Below are positions 52,070-61,055 of a stretch of 64,000 nucleotides of DNA, piece after piece. The notes under the pieces were generated by a model, which saw nothing but the letters and a program-made list of their open reading frames with translations, had not been told where the DNA came from and ran no database searches. The translations under genes were made by a program, and so were the position numbers. This DNA comes from Bacillota bacterium (lineage in GTDB: Bacteria; Bacillota; UBA4882; UBA8346), in contig JAEYRX010000088.1 of NCBI GenBank assembly GCA_023435225.1, positions 1 through 64,000 of the forward strand, written 5' to 3'. The number at the start of each line of letters is the position of its first letter. Within the stretch, counting starts at the first letter, position 1.

Positions 52070-53305
52070 ATGATTGAGCAGCAAATTTTAAAAACAGTGG
52101 TAGACAAGCGTTCCGTTCTGCAGATATTTTGTCTGGGAGTATTTCATGTTATCCGTCCTGGAGAAGACAATCCTATCGGCATAGTAAGTAAGCATAAAAT
52201 GTGGTTGTTATTTAAATATCTGATCACTCACAAGGGTAGCGTTATCCCAACTCAAAGAATAATTGATTTATTATGGCCGGATTATCAAGATCCCAGTGAT
52301 ACAGCCATTTTACGGACTACCATCTCTCGCTTAAAATCTCTACTGGAACCTAAACGAACCAGCTATCGAAAATCGTCATATTTAATTTATTGTAAGGACA
52401 GTTGTGCGTTTAACCTTCACACATCATATTGGCTGGATATTGAAGAGTTCGAGAATTTAACTAACTTAGCTCATCGTTTAGGTCCTAATAACCGGAAAAC
52501 AGCTATTGAACTATACCTCCAAGCATTGGAACTCTATCAAGGGGATTTTTTGGCTGAAGATTTGGATCTTGAATGGGCTGTAATCCCTCGGGAGCATTAT
52601 CGGAGGTTATATATCGATTCAGCCTCTGAGCTGGCCTCATGGCTAATTGACGGTCATGAGTTTTCAAAGGCATATCACATTTTAAAAACCGCTGTTAAAA
52701 TCGATCCTTATGCCGAAAACCTACATATTTTATTAATGAGAGCTCTGTTGGGGATGGGAGAATTAAAAACAGCCGCTGAACATTATACTTATTATTCAAC
52801 GCTTCTTTATAAGGAGCTAGGGGTTAAACCTTCAGCCGAGTGGAAACGTTTATACAAACAAATGCGGGAAACCGGTAGTGAGGACCCTAATAAATTGATT
52901 TTAGAGGGCGAATGGGAGAAATACATTAGCAGTGATTCCGGCCCTTTTATCTGTGAACCGGATTTCTTCTGGAGTTTTTTACTTTTGGAACGACGCCGGT
53001 TGGCCAGAAACGGTGGCGAGTCTAGTTTAGTCGTATTGGAAGTTACTAAAACGAGCAGTTTTAAAAATGTCACTAATAAGTCAGAAGAGGGATTGGAATA
53101 TTTTGAAGCTAAGATTTGTCAGAAACTAAGAAGGTCGGATATTGTCTGTAAACTTGACGAGTATCATTGGGCCCTTTTTTTATCGGCTACCGGTTCCGAA
53201 GGAAGTAGTTTTGTAATAGCCCAAATAAAGGAGTTCTTCACTAAACATTTTGCCGCATCACAATATCTACTTAATGTTAAAATACGAAAAGTTACATCAA
53301 CTTGA
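52070..53305 (+). CDS. SARP-type regulator (OmpR-like HTH plus BTAD) with degenerate GGDEF-like C-terminus
   Basis: A 411-residue cytoplasmic protein. Residues 15-110 form an OmpR-like winged helix (LLFKYLITHKGSVIPTQRII; LRTTISRLKSLLEP). Residues 125-270 are the helical BTAD (LYQGDFLAEDLDLEWAVIPR; LYKELGVKPSAEWKRLY). The last 130 residues resemble a diguanylate cyclase fold (RRRLARNGGESSLVVLEV; LRRSDIVCKLDEYHWALFLS), but the GG[D/E]EF loop is replaced, so it may bind rather than make a nucleotide. ATG 52070 follows GGGAGGG. It stands upstream of the secretin-like cluster and may control it. Confidence 0.82.
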   Translation: MIEQQILKTVVDKRSVLQIFCLGVFHVIRPGEDNPIGIVSKHKMWLLFKYLITHKGSVIPTQRIIDLLWPDYQDPSDTAILRTTISRLKSLLEPKRTSYRKSSYLIYCKDSCAFNLHTSYWLDIEEFENLTNLAHRLGPNNRKTAIELYLQALELYQGDFLAEDLDLEWAVIPREHYRRLYIDSASELASWLIDGHEFSKAYHILKTAVKIDPYAENLHILLMRALLGMGELKTAAEHYTYYSTLLYKELGVKPSAEWKRLYKQMRETGSEDPNKLILEGEWEKYISSDSGPFICEPDFFWSFLLLERRRLARNGGESSLVVLEVTKTSSFKNVTNKSEEGLEYFEAKICQKLRRSDIVCKLDEYHWALFLSATGSEGSSFVIAQIKEFFTKHFAASQYLLNVKIRKVTST

Positions 53306-53347
53306 ACATATTTCTTTATCACTAATACTCAAATTATAATGCTCATC

Positions 53348-53372
53348 CCCTTTCGTTCGAAAGGGTTTTTTA
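53348..53372 (+). terminator. Terminator after the regulator gene
   Basis: CCCTTTCG and CGAAAGGG form a perfect stem followed by six T. Confidence 0.85.
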
Positions 53373-53638
53373 TTGTATTCCAGAGTTTAACAGGTAACTT
53401 ACTGGAACTGCTTCCATAATGTAACATTATAGTAACAAGAATTATTAGAATATGAGGTGGGAGTTGTGAATATAAATTATAGGTTGTATTAAGTTTAGTA
53501 GTGTCGCTAATTTGCAATAAAGAAATATGAATGAAGTATTATCTCTCAATTAAATCTCTGATCTTATATCTTTTAGTCATAATTTGAAACGTTTCACATA
53601 TAGTTGCATAAGAAAATTATTTCCAAAAATTATATTCA

Positions 53639-53666
53639 ATGGATTCTTTATGCATAAAGAATCCAT
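53639..53666. promoter_or_regulatory. 28-bp perfect palindrome
   Basis: ATGGATTCTTTATG and its exact inverse meet with no spacer. The flanks carry GTTGCATA at 53603 and 53668. It has no T-run typical of a terminator, so a dimeric repressor site or cruciform is more likely. Confidence 0.6.
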
Positions 53667-53758
53667 ATGTTGCATAGTATATCTATTGCTGAATTGTTCT
53701 TTTATATTAATAATTTTTACTCGCTTATGCCTTGGTTTTGATATTTAAATATTTTAAA

Positions 53759-54057
53759 AATTCCCGCCTGCTCATGCAGGATATAAGTTCTAATAAGTTG
53801 ATAAAAGAGCAGAAAAATAACGGGAATAAATGGTTTACGAAAGGAGGGGTGTGAGGTCGACTGTTTTCTCACTGCTTAAGCCTTCAAATTGAAGAACTTA
53901 AGAGCACTAAGCAGAGGCGATTCATTTGAATATCGCGGTGGATCCACCGGGATAGTGTATTATCTATCTTTTTCGGGCTGGGGCTAAATTGAGAATAAGG
54001 CGACCAAAGAGTGTAAGATTTACCGGTTTATCCGTATAAAAAATTTAAGGGGGAAAT
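53759..54057 (+). promoter_or_regulatory. Structured untranslated leader of the secretin-like cluster
   Basis: From TTCCCG (53759) with CGGGAA (53820) on, several hairpins can be drawn: GTGAG/CTCAC, CTTAAG/CTTAAG around TCAA/TTGA, GCGATTC/GAATATCGC and CGGTGGATCCACCG. None matches a riboswitch family I know. A GGGGG site precedes the next ATG. The region between the terminator at 53372 and here holds only the palindrome and AT-rich sequence. Confidence 0.45.
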
Positions 54058-54061
54058 AACA

Positions 54062-54628
54062 ATGAAAAAATTCATGGTTTTAATGCTGGCTGTATGTTTA
54101 ATCATGGCCATAGGAGCTTCTGCATCTTTTGCTACCGCTCCTGATTATAAGGCTGCTCATCCTAATTTCAGCGACTCTCATAAGATTTTTGCTTATGTCG
54201 AACCGTTTGCCAAAATTACCTGGGGCGATGTAAACGCTGCGTACCTTCAAGGCGACGGAACCCCTGGTTATGGTTCCATCGGAGTCAAAGTTGAAGCTAA
54301 TACCCGGATTTGCGTACAAGTAGCCGGTGACGGTTTCAAATCTACCGAAAAGCATTACACTGATAACGGTCATACAATGAAATGGTTCTATTTAGATTCC
54401 GCTTTTGGTTTTGATGGCCGTCGTTATTTTGGTACTCCCAGCTTTATTATGGATGATACCACCAGAAACTTCACCGTGTTCTATAAAGCTACTCCGAAAG
54501 CTCCTCCGGTTGGGCAGGGAGTTATCGAAGCCACTCATGCCGGTTGGTATGAAGGTAACGTTACCATAACCATCACCAATGTTTCCGGCCAAGGAGTATT
54601 AGGTCCTCATACTGCCGGTCAACTATAA
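54062..54628 (+). CDS. Small secreted protein, candidate major subunit or cargo
   Basis: A 188-residue protein with a clear signal peptide (MKKFMVLMLAVCLIMAIGAS then ASFA). The mature part is beta-rich with many aromatic residues (FAYVEPFAKITWGDVNAAYL; MKWFYLDSAFGFDGRRYFG) and ends TNVSGQGVLGPHTAGQL. No family is recognised. Strong GGGGG site and a long leader suggest high expression. A terminator that leaves the downstream genes weakly expressed follows, as is common after major pilin genes. Confidence 0.65.
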   Translation: MKKFMVLMLAVCLIMAIGASASFATAPDYKAAHPNFSDSHKIFAYVEPFAKITWGDVNAAYLQGDGTPGYGSIGVKVEANTRICVQVAGDGFKSTEKHYTDNGHTMKWFYLDSAFGFDGRRYFGTPSFIMDDTTRNFTVFYKATPKAPPVGQGVIEATHAGWYEGNVTITITNVSGQGVLGPHTAGQL

Positions 54629-54640
54629 TTCGTAGAAGTA

Positions 54641-54673
54641 AAAATAAGCGGGCTCCACGGGGCCCGCTTATTT
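54641..54673 (+). terminator. Terminator or attenuator after the small secreted protein
   Basis: AAATAAGCGGGC and GCCCGCTTATTT form a 12-bp stem with T-rich end. It separates the first gene from three co-oriented genes and may let only part of the transcripts pass. Confidence 0.8.
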
Positions 54674-54743
54674 AAAATCAGGTACAAAATGACCAATAAA
54701 ATATGTTAGTTTAGTAAAGTTTCTATGAAAAGGGGTTAAAACA

Positions 54744-56270
54744 ATGCGAAAAATATATACAATCATTCTTTTATTTATACTTATTATTGTAGTTTCTTCT
54801 TCCAGCTTATTAGCTATCGGAGTAAAACCTCTTTCATTGAATTTAATAGGAAAACCAGGTGATACTTTAAACTATAAAGTAACGATAAATCCTTCTGATA
54901 AACCGGGACTTGTTAAACTATCACTATGCCGGGTAACTCAACTATTAGATGGTACCAGGAATTATCAACCGGTAGATCCAAGTAATTATTCCGTCGCCGG
55001 TTGGTTTAGTTTTCCGAATTTATTAAAAGTTTTTCCAGGGACACCTGGAGAAATAACCGGGAAAGTAAAGCTTCCATTAGATGCTAAAGGTGATTATAAC
55101 ATGATGTTGATGGTGGTTCCGGAATCAGAGAGGGTTATGATTCAAGGTATTAATGTCATGGTCCGTTACGGAGTGGAATTAAATGTAAAAGCTGATCGGC
55201 CGGGTCTCAGAGCAACGGCTGATGTTACCAGCTTCGATATTATCAAAGACAATAATGGTATGCCTGAAATCCAAGCTAAGGTTAAGAATACTTCGGCTTT
55301 AAATTATATTACCTTTGCATATGCCACAATCCGCAACAATCAAAGAAAGTTAATTCAAAAAATTGATTTACTACCGGGGAGTTATTGGGAGAAAAATAAT
55401 TACGGAGATCCTATTCTATATCCGGAAGGAGAATTACTTTACACCGGAAAAGTAACTGAATTTTTATCACCAGGCCAATATGAACTGAGATTATTCTACC
55501 GTTTTGCCAATAATGGGCAGGTTTTACAAAGTAAGATGATTGATATTAAGGAAGGCGATTATAAATTCCCGGCTGAATCCGTAAAAAAATTAAAAATTAG
55601 TCCGGCGTCAATTGCGCTGGAAGGACGCCCGGGTACAATGTCGATGAAAGCGGTAAAAATCGAAAATCGATTGAATCAACCAGTAATCGTAGTAGTAGAA
55701 GGATTAGAAATTGAACCTAATTATCCATACTCAATATTTTCCAATACAGTGATTGACTTAAAAGGTGGAAAACAGTTTACAGTCGGAGCCAATCAGATGG
55801 CGGTGCGAATCATTAGTGTAAAACTCCCTAAAGAAGCTCCTGTTCAAGGAAATTATGGTAACTTAAGGATTAAAGTATATTCAAATGAAGAAAAACCTAT
55901 TTTATTGGATGAAGTCATGGTTGACTTGTCTGCGACTGTAATTGGAGATAAAAAACGGGCGGTGGAATTCACGGACCTCACTGGTGAGAGTAATAAAGAT
56001 GAATATGTAGTAGCTGCAGTATTTAAAAATATAGGTGATGTAGTCGTTTCTCCGAGAATTTCTTTAATATTAAGAGATAATGAGGGAAAACTAGTTACCA
56101 AGATTTTTTTAGGTGAAGGGGAAGAGGATATTTCAGTTCTACCAAATCGAATGACCACTGTTAACGGTAATTTAAATAATATCAAACCCGGCGATTATGT
56201 AGCTGAACTTCAAGCAACTGAAGGTAATATTGATTTGGGAAGCTCCAAATTTAATTTAAAAGTAAAGTAA
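54744..56270 (+). CDS. Secreted PapD-like/immunoglobulin-fold protein
   Basis: A 508-residue protein with a signal peptide (residues 1-25) and all-beta modules. Residues 26-150 (GVKPLSLNLIGKPGDTLNYK) resemble the first domain of periplasmic pilus chaperones; a second such module starts near 285 (LKISPASIALEGRPGTMSMK) and further Ig-like strands reach the end (VVAAVFKNIGDVVVSPRISL). AAAGGGG precedes the ATG. Located between a small secreted protein and a secretin, it is a candidate chaperone or fibre subunit. Assignment rests on patterns seen by eye. Confidence 0.65.
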   Translation: MRKIYTIILLFILIIVVSSSSLLAIGVKPLSLNLIGKPGDTLNYKVTINPSDKPGLVKLSLCRVTQLLDGTRNYQPVDPSNYSVAGWFSFPNLLKVFPGTPGEITGKVKLPLDAKGDYNMMLMVVPESERVMIQGINVMVRYGVELNVKADRPGLRATADVTSFDIIKDNNGMPEIQAKVKNTSALNYITFAYATIRNNQRKLIQKIDLLPGSYWEKNNYGDPILYPEGELLYTGKVTEFLSPGQYELRLFYRFANNGQVLQSKMIDIKEGDYKFPAESVKKLKISPASIALEGRPGTMSMKAVKIENRLNQPVIVVVEGLEIEPNYPYSIFSNTVIDLKGGKQFTVGANQMAVRIISVKLPKEAPVQGNYGNLRIKVYSNEEKPILLDEVMVDLSATVIGDKKRAVEFTDLTGESNKDEYVVAAVFKNIGDVVVSPRISLILRDNEGKLVTKIFLGEGEEDISVLPNRMTTVNGNLNNIKPGDYVAELQATEGNIDLGSSKFNLKVK

Positions 56271-56301
56271 ATTTTGGTTTTGAATATCAAGGAGGTTTAC
56301 T

Positions 56302-57516
56302 ATGGGAATTCCAAAAATAAAGTTAATAAGTATTCTTTTATTAGTATTGTTTTGCGGAGTTTGTGTTTTAATGCCTGGTATGAGTTTGGCAACCGAGAAT
56401 ACGGATGAAGAGAGCCAACCTTTAGTTACCGCTACATTTTTTGATTCCGATATTAAAGAGGCTTTAAAAGAAGTGGCTATTCAGACCGGAGTCAATATTG
56501 CGGTTGATGAAGCGGTCAAAGGTTTAGTGACCTTGGAAATAAAAGAAGTTCCTTTGGAAAAAGCCTTACGAATGATGTTAATCAATGGTGGTTATAGTTT
56601 TCGGAGAATTGACGATTTTTATCTGGTTGGTTTGGCCGACCCGCGCAATCCGGTTTTTGCGGGATTATGTGAAAGTAAGGTTTATTATTTTCAAAACATT
56701 AGCGCCGAATCAGCCAAAGCATTACTGCCAACCTTTTATGAACCGTATGTTAAGTTTGATACCATCAAAGATTCAGCCAATATTGTGGCTTCTCCGGAAA
56801 TCGTTGCTCAAATTATAGATGATTTTAAAAAGATGGACGGCGAAAGAAAACAAATCCGTATTAAGGCTTTAGTTACCGAGATTCGTAGTGATGTTCTCAA
56901 AGAGTGGGGAATTGATTTATTAAGAATGGGAGATATTGTAGGTGACTATGCAAAGTCTACTACCTTAGATGTTACTAATGGAGCAATAACCATAAACGGC
57001 AAAGGCGATTATGGTTATATTTTCGGCAGTATTAAGGCGATGGTAAATGAGAAAAAAGCGACTATTCATGCTGATCCGATTATAGTTGTGACTGAGGGAA
57101 AAACCGGGGATTTGTTTGTAGGTGATAAACGAACCTTGATTTTAGAAACCCAAGGTACCACCGGAACATCATCAACTACTCAAAACGTTGAAGCCGGTAC
57201 TACCTTAAAAGTTTCTCCCAAGTTGTTAAATGACCAAATTGAGTTAACCTTAACTCAAAATGTCAGTACCTTTGACAATGAAGAAAGAACTGATCAGATA
57301 TTAGTTCGCTCCAACGAATTTAGCTCGGTGGTTCGTTTTTTACCAGGGCAGACAGTGATGATTGCCGGTATAACCGAGAACCAAACGAGAAAAAATGTTT
57401 CAAAGACCCCAATCCTGGGGGATATTCCTATTCTCCGCTTACTTTTCCGCCAAAAATCCGATCAGAAAGTGGATAGTGAATTACTTATTTTCATTTCGGC
57501 AGAGATAGTTAAGTGA
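56302..57516 (+). CDS. Secretin-type outer membrane protein (STN domain plus secretin core)
   Basis: A 404-residue protein with a signal peptide (to about 31), an STN-like domain (TATFFDSDIKEALKEVAIQT; VTLEIKEVPLEKALRMMLI), an N1-like ring domain, and a secretin C-terminus: VRFLPGQTVMIAGITENQTR, TPILGDIPILRLLFRQKSDQ, ELLIFISAEIV. Secretins form outer membrane channels for type II/III/IV systems. It is short for the family (one ring domain), and no inner membrane assembly genes lie near. AAGGAGG precedes the ATG. Confidence 0.85.
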   Translation: MGIPKIKLISILLLVLFCGVCVLMPGMSLATENTDEESQPLVTATFFDSDIKEALKEVAIQTGVNIAVDEAVKGLVTLEIKEVPLEKALRMMLINGGYSFRRIDDFYLVGLADPRNPVFAGLCESKVYYFQNISAESAKALLPTFYEPYVKFDTIKDSANIVASPEIVAQIIDDFKKMDGERKQIRIKALVTEIRSDVLKEWGIDLLRMGDIVGDYAKSTTLDVTNGAITINGKGDYGYIFGSIKAMVNEKKATIHADPIIVVTEGKTGDLFVGDKRTLILETQGTTGTSSTTQNVEAGTTLKVSPKLLNDQIELTLTQNVSTFDNEERTDQILVRSNEFSSVVRFLPGQTVMIAGITENQTRKNVSKTPILGDIPILRLLFRQKSDQKVDSELLIFISAEIVK

Positions 57517-57536
57517 TTAAAGTAGGATGAGGTCAA

Positions 57537-59213
57537 ATGAAACAAAAAAATTATTTTAGCCGATGGTTAATATGTTTGTTACTACTTGTTTTAATATCAA
57601 TAGTAGCTGTTAATGCCGCTGATTTATCGGATTGTACGTTTATCGACACACCTGTTCAAGAAGCGCTTCGAACGATTAGTATTAGGTTCGGAGTAACCAT
57701 AATAGCCGATCCTTCATTACCGGGGGTAGTAAATGCGACAATTCATGGCGATAGTTCAATAGAAGAAGTTTTGCAAGTTATTACCGAACCTCTTGGTTAT
57801 AGTTTTAATAAGATCGAAAACTATTATTTAGTAAGCGATGGAAAAACACCATATACAATTTTTGCGGAAACGGATTCTTGTTTAGTGCCGGTTGGTTTTC
57901 TTAATCCTGATGTTCAGGCAAAATTGGATGATTACCAACAATACTTTACTTATGACCGAGATTTGGGGGTTGCTTTTGTTAAAGCCCCAACTTCCATTTT
58001 AAATAAAATTTTATCCAAACTTTGGGAGTTATCAGCTTCGGCTAATCAACTTACAATAGTCTATAATCTACAAATTGTCGATTTGGGAAGTTCAAGGGAT
58101 TTAGATTCCTTGTTCATAATTAGCTATGATGACGGCAGATCCGATAAGGGGGATATTATCGTAACTCCCGACGAGTTATCAACGGAAAGCAAAATTTTGC
58201 TGACTTTACGGAATAAAATTGGCCAATCTTCATTTAGTATGGCCAAACAACCTTGGTTGATGACTTTACCCGGAAGAACCGTGGAGATGAAGAGCAATAT
58301 TCATATAATATCCGATACTGATCATAATTATGACCGAGATTTTACTATTAGGATTACCGCCTTAAAAGTTGATGAACCTACCGGTAAAGTACTTTCTGAA
58401 GTATATATTGGAAAAGAAGAAAATACCATAAGCCGAGTATCTACTACGGTACGCACCTCCCCTGGGGCTCATGAAATAGTAGCGGTTATTCGTCAGACCA
58501 GACAGAGACCTTCGCGAAGCCTTTGGGGTAAAAGAACTATTCTGGAACACCGAGATTTTGCTGTTTTAATGACGGCAACTCCGATAAATATTCAAACTAC
58601 TTTAGCAAAAAATTCCGGGATTATCCCGATTGCTTCATTGGGTGGGATTGACCGGCTTTCTGATTCTCAACCGGTTGGCATTAAACCAAAATCATCAATA
58701 ATATTCGGCTTGGTAGACAATAAGGAATATAGTAACAATGCTTGGCTGGAACTAAATGTTCCCTTTGGCGAACAAGTAACAATGAAGCTGGATTATAGAA
58801 ACAGCGACCTAAACTCTTTGGGGTTCTCCTGGGAACTAGAACCGGAAGGGGGAACATATCTTGATTTAACCGGAGGTCAAGGTATTGGCCCGGATGGTCA
58901 AAATGCAGTGATGCTGGGGATCGGCGATCAGGTACAGGTCTCAAAATACTTTTCTTTATTTGGCGCTTATTATCCGGGAGCATATTTGATTGATACGGAA
59001 GAGTATATAACTGATCGGGGAGTTTGGAATGCCGGCGCCAGATTGGAGTTTGGAAAATTAGGGTTGACGGTTAAAGCTTTTGGTAATCCGGATTATGAAG
59101 GATTACGATTAAAGATGGACTTGGCAGCTAAGAAACATACTTATATCTTTGAGGCTAGTAACATAGAGAAGGAAGAAACCGTATTGTATTTGGGTGTGGG
59201 ATTTAATTTCTAA
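57537..59213 (+). CDS. STN-domain protein with beta-barrel-like C-terminus
   Basis: A 558-residue protein with signal peptide (1-26), an STN-like domain (LSDCTFIDTPVQEALRTISI; VNATIHGDSSIEEVLQVITE), an unassigned central part, and a C-terminal 170 residues of alternating aromatic strands ending YLGVGFNF, as in outer membrane proteins. It starts 20 bases after the secretin and was probably made from the same transcript. It may be a second outer membrane component. No close family is recognised. Confidence 0.65.
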   Translation: MKQKNYFSRWLICLLLLVLISIVAVNAADLSDCTFIDTPVQEALRTISIRFGVTIIADPSLPGVVNATIHGDSSIEEVLQVITEPLGYSFNKIENYYLVSDGKTPYTIFAETDSCLVPVGFLNPDVQAKLDDYQQYFTYDRDLGVAFVKAPTSILNKILSKLWELSASANQLTIVYNLQIVDLGSSRDLDSLFIISYDDGRSDKGDIIVTPDELSTESKILLTLRNKIGQSSFSMAKQPWLMTLPGRTVEMKSNIHIISDTDHNYDRDFTIRITALKVDEPTGKVLSEVYIGKEENTISRVSTTVRTSPGAHEIVAVIRQTRQRPSRSLWGKRTILEHRDFAVLMTATPINIQTTLAKNSGIIPIASLGGIDRLSDSQPVGIKPKSSIIFGLVDNKEYSNNAWLELNVPFGEQVTMKLDYRNSDLNSLGFSWELEPEGGTYLDLTGGQGIGPDGQNAVMLGIGDQVQVSKYFSLFGAYYPGAYLIDTEEYITDRGVWNAGARLEFGKLGLTVKAFGNPDYEGLRLKMDLAAKKHTYIFEASNIEKEETVLYLGVGFNF

Positions 59214-59283
59214 TTCTACTTTCGCGCCACAAAAATGGCTTGCAGTAAAGTCATATCAACTAGATAAATTGGAAAAATATTTT

Positions 59284-59345
59284 AGCCACAGAGGCATGGA
59301 GACTCAGAGAATTATTTTTCTCTGTGTTTTAGTGTCTCTGTGGCT
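59284..59345. repeat. Palindromic repeat (GCCACAGAG family)
   Basis: GCCACAGAGGCATGGAGAC faces GTGTCTCTGTGGC with a short spacer. It is related to 3864-3932 and may terminate the secretin operon. Confidence 0.75.
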
Positions 59346-59459
59346 TTAAATTATCTATGTGTTATTGTTTAAGGAGGAAAATTATAATTTGCAAGGAATA
59401 AATATATACTTGATGAAGGAATAAATCTCTAATCGCCAAAAAATTGAATGGAGAGTATA

Positions 59460-60302
59460 TTGAATAGAATTTTGGTATTGCCCAATCCGGTTAAACAACC
59501 GGCTATGAAACTGGCTATAGGATTAGTTGAAACATTACAGCGCCATGAATTTGAAATCGTATTGGAAAACAATATCGCTGCTCAATTAAACCTGCCATCG
59601 TTTGGCGTATCAGATGAACTCCTTTGGGATGGAATTGAATTAGTTCTAGTCTTGGGCGGTGATGGCTCGATGTTAAATGCCGCCAGGAGAATATATCCGC
59701 GGCAGATACCTATATTAGGAATCAATCTTGGCCAATTGGGTTTTTTAACCCGGATTGAAAGTCATAAAATTGAAGCAGCTTTAAAAGCGATCCGGACCGG
59801 CCAATATCAATTCGAAGAGAGAACAATGCTTAGTGCTGAGATTAATGGTTCAGGATATATAGCTTTAAATGACTTGGTAGTAACCGCAAACTCGATGGCC
59901 AGAATGATCCGGTTGGAAACTTGGATCGATGAAGAATATTTCACTACATATCCTGCTGATGGTTTGATTACAGCAACTTCCACCGGATCTACAGCCTATT
60001 CTTTATCAGCCGGCGGTCCGATTCTCGATCCAAGGTTAGAGGCGATTGTGGTAACTCCAATATGTGCTCATTCTTTATATGCCCGGCCCATAATTCTTAA
60101 CAAGGAAGCTCGAATTAGAATTATAGTTCATTCTAATAATACCGATGTATCGTTAACTGCAGACGGTCAGACTGAAATAGTTTTAAAACCCGGAGAAGAG
60201 ATTTGTATCAGTCGGGCTCAATATATTACAAAATTACTCCGCTTTAATGACCAAGGGCTTTTTGAAGTATTAAAATCCCGTTTGAAAGAAGGACGGATTT
60301 GA
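59460..60302 (+). CDS. nadK: NAD kinase
   Basis: A 280-residue ATP-NAD kinase. VLVLGGDGSMLNAARRI near 65 is the catalytic GGDG motif, GINLGQLGFLTR follows, and TATSTGSTAYSLSAGGP binds the substrate. TTG at 59460 gives the family-typical beginning MNRILVLPNP with GGAG six bases upstream; ATG 59448 is the alternative. First of the nadK-argR-recN group. Confidence 0.95.
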   Translation: MNRILVLPNPVKQPAMKLAIGLVETLQRHEFEIVLENNIAAQLNLPSFGVSDELLWDGIELVLVLGGDGSMLNAARRIYPRQIPILGINLGQLGFLTRIESHKIEAALKAIRTGQYQFEERTMLSAEINGSGYIALNDLVVTANSMARMIRLETWIDEEYFTTYPADGLITATSTGSTAYSLSAGGPILDPRLEAIVVTPICAHSLYARPIILNKEARIRIIVHSNNTDVSLTADGQTEIVLKPGEEICISRAQYITKLLRFNDQGLFEVLKSRLKEGRI

Positions 60303-60448
60303 TTAATTATTGGTTCATTAGTTCATTGGTTATTAGTTATTTTATTGAGTAGAATTGTACGATTTAATTCAAATAAATTATATATATGGTATGGATCTAA
60401 TATAATCATAAAGTTGTTATAATAAGTTTCTTTAACAGCGGAGGAATT

Positions 60449-60904
60449 ATGAAAACTAACCGCCAGGCTATGATAATTTCCATTATTAAAGAGCAAGTTA
60501 TAAGTACTCAAGAAGAATTAGGTGAAAATTTAAAGAACAGAGGTGTTTTGGTAACTCAGGCCACCTTGTCACGAGATATTAAAGAGCTTGGTTTAGTTAA
60601 GATTCCAACAGTTGAGGGCTATTACCGGTATTCCTTGCCGCAAGATCGGACTGCCGGGGATATGATGCGCCGGGCGCAACGAATGTTGGAAGATGCGGTA
60701 GTATCAATTGACTCCGCCGAAAATATTATTGTAATTAAAACAATGAGTGGTACAGCCCAGGGGGTGGCGGCCGCTTTCGATGACCTGGAATGGCCGGAAG
60801 TGGTAGGGACCGTAGCCGGCGACAATACTATTTTAGCGGTAATTCGGAGTAAAGAACAAGTGGAAGAAATTCTTGATCGGTTGCATCAATTGAGAGTCTA
60901 CTAA
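60449..60904 (+). CDS. argR: Arginine repressor
   Basis: A 151-residue ArgR: winged helix with TQEELGENLKNRGVLVTQAT and LSRDIKELGLVKIP, and a C-terminal hexamerisation/arginine-binding domain (GTAQGVAAAFDDLEWPEVVG, TVAGDNTILAVIRS). It controls arginine synthesis and breakdown. Its place between nadK and recN is conserved in Bacillota, not evidence of a link to those functions. Confidence 0.96.
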   Translation: MKTNRQAMIISIIKEQVISTQEELGENLKNRGVLVTQATLSRDIKELGLVKIPTVEGYYRYSLPQDRTAGDMMRRAQRMLEDAVVSIDSAENIIVIKTMSGTAQGVAAAFDDLEWPEVVGTVAGDNTILAVIRSKEQVEEILDRLHQLRVY

Positions 60905-61055
60905 GACCATAGGCAACAGGCAACAGTGTTGAAAGTTATTCTATGATCCCTATTTGAATTGTTGCAAAGCTTAATGTTTCAATTACGAAAATCTTGTATA
61001 ACCGGATATTAGTTAATAAGCCTTTGATTTAATTGTTAACCGGGGAGGTTAGAAA

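Noticed and set aside
53759..54057. c-di-GMP riboswitch ahead of the secretin-like cluster
   Set aside because: It was tempting given the GGDEF-like regulator, but the GCAAA/CCGG and GGGACGCAAAG blocks of class I and the class II pattern are absent.
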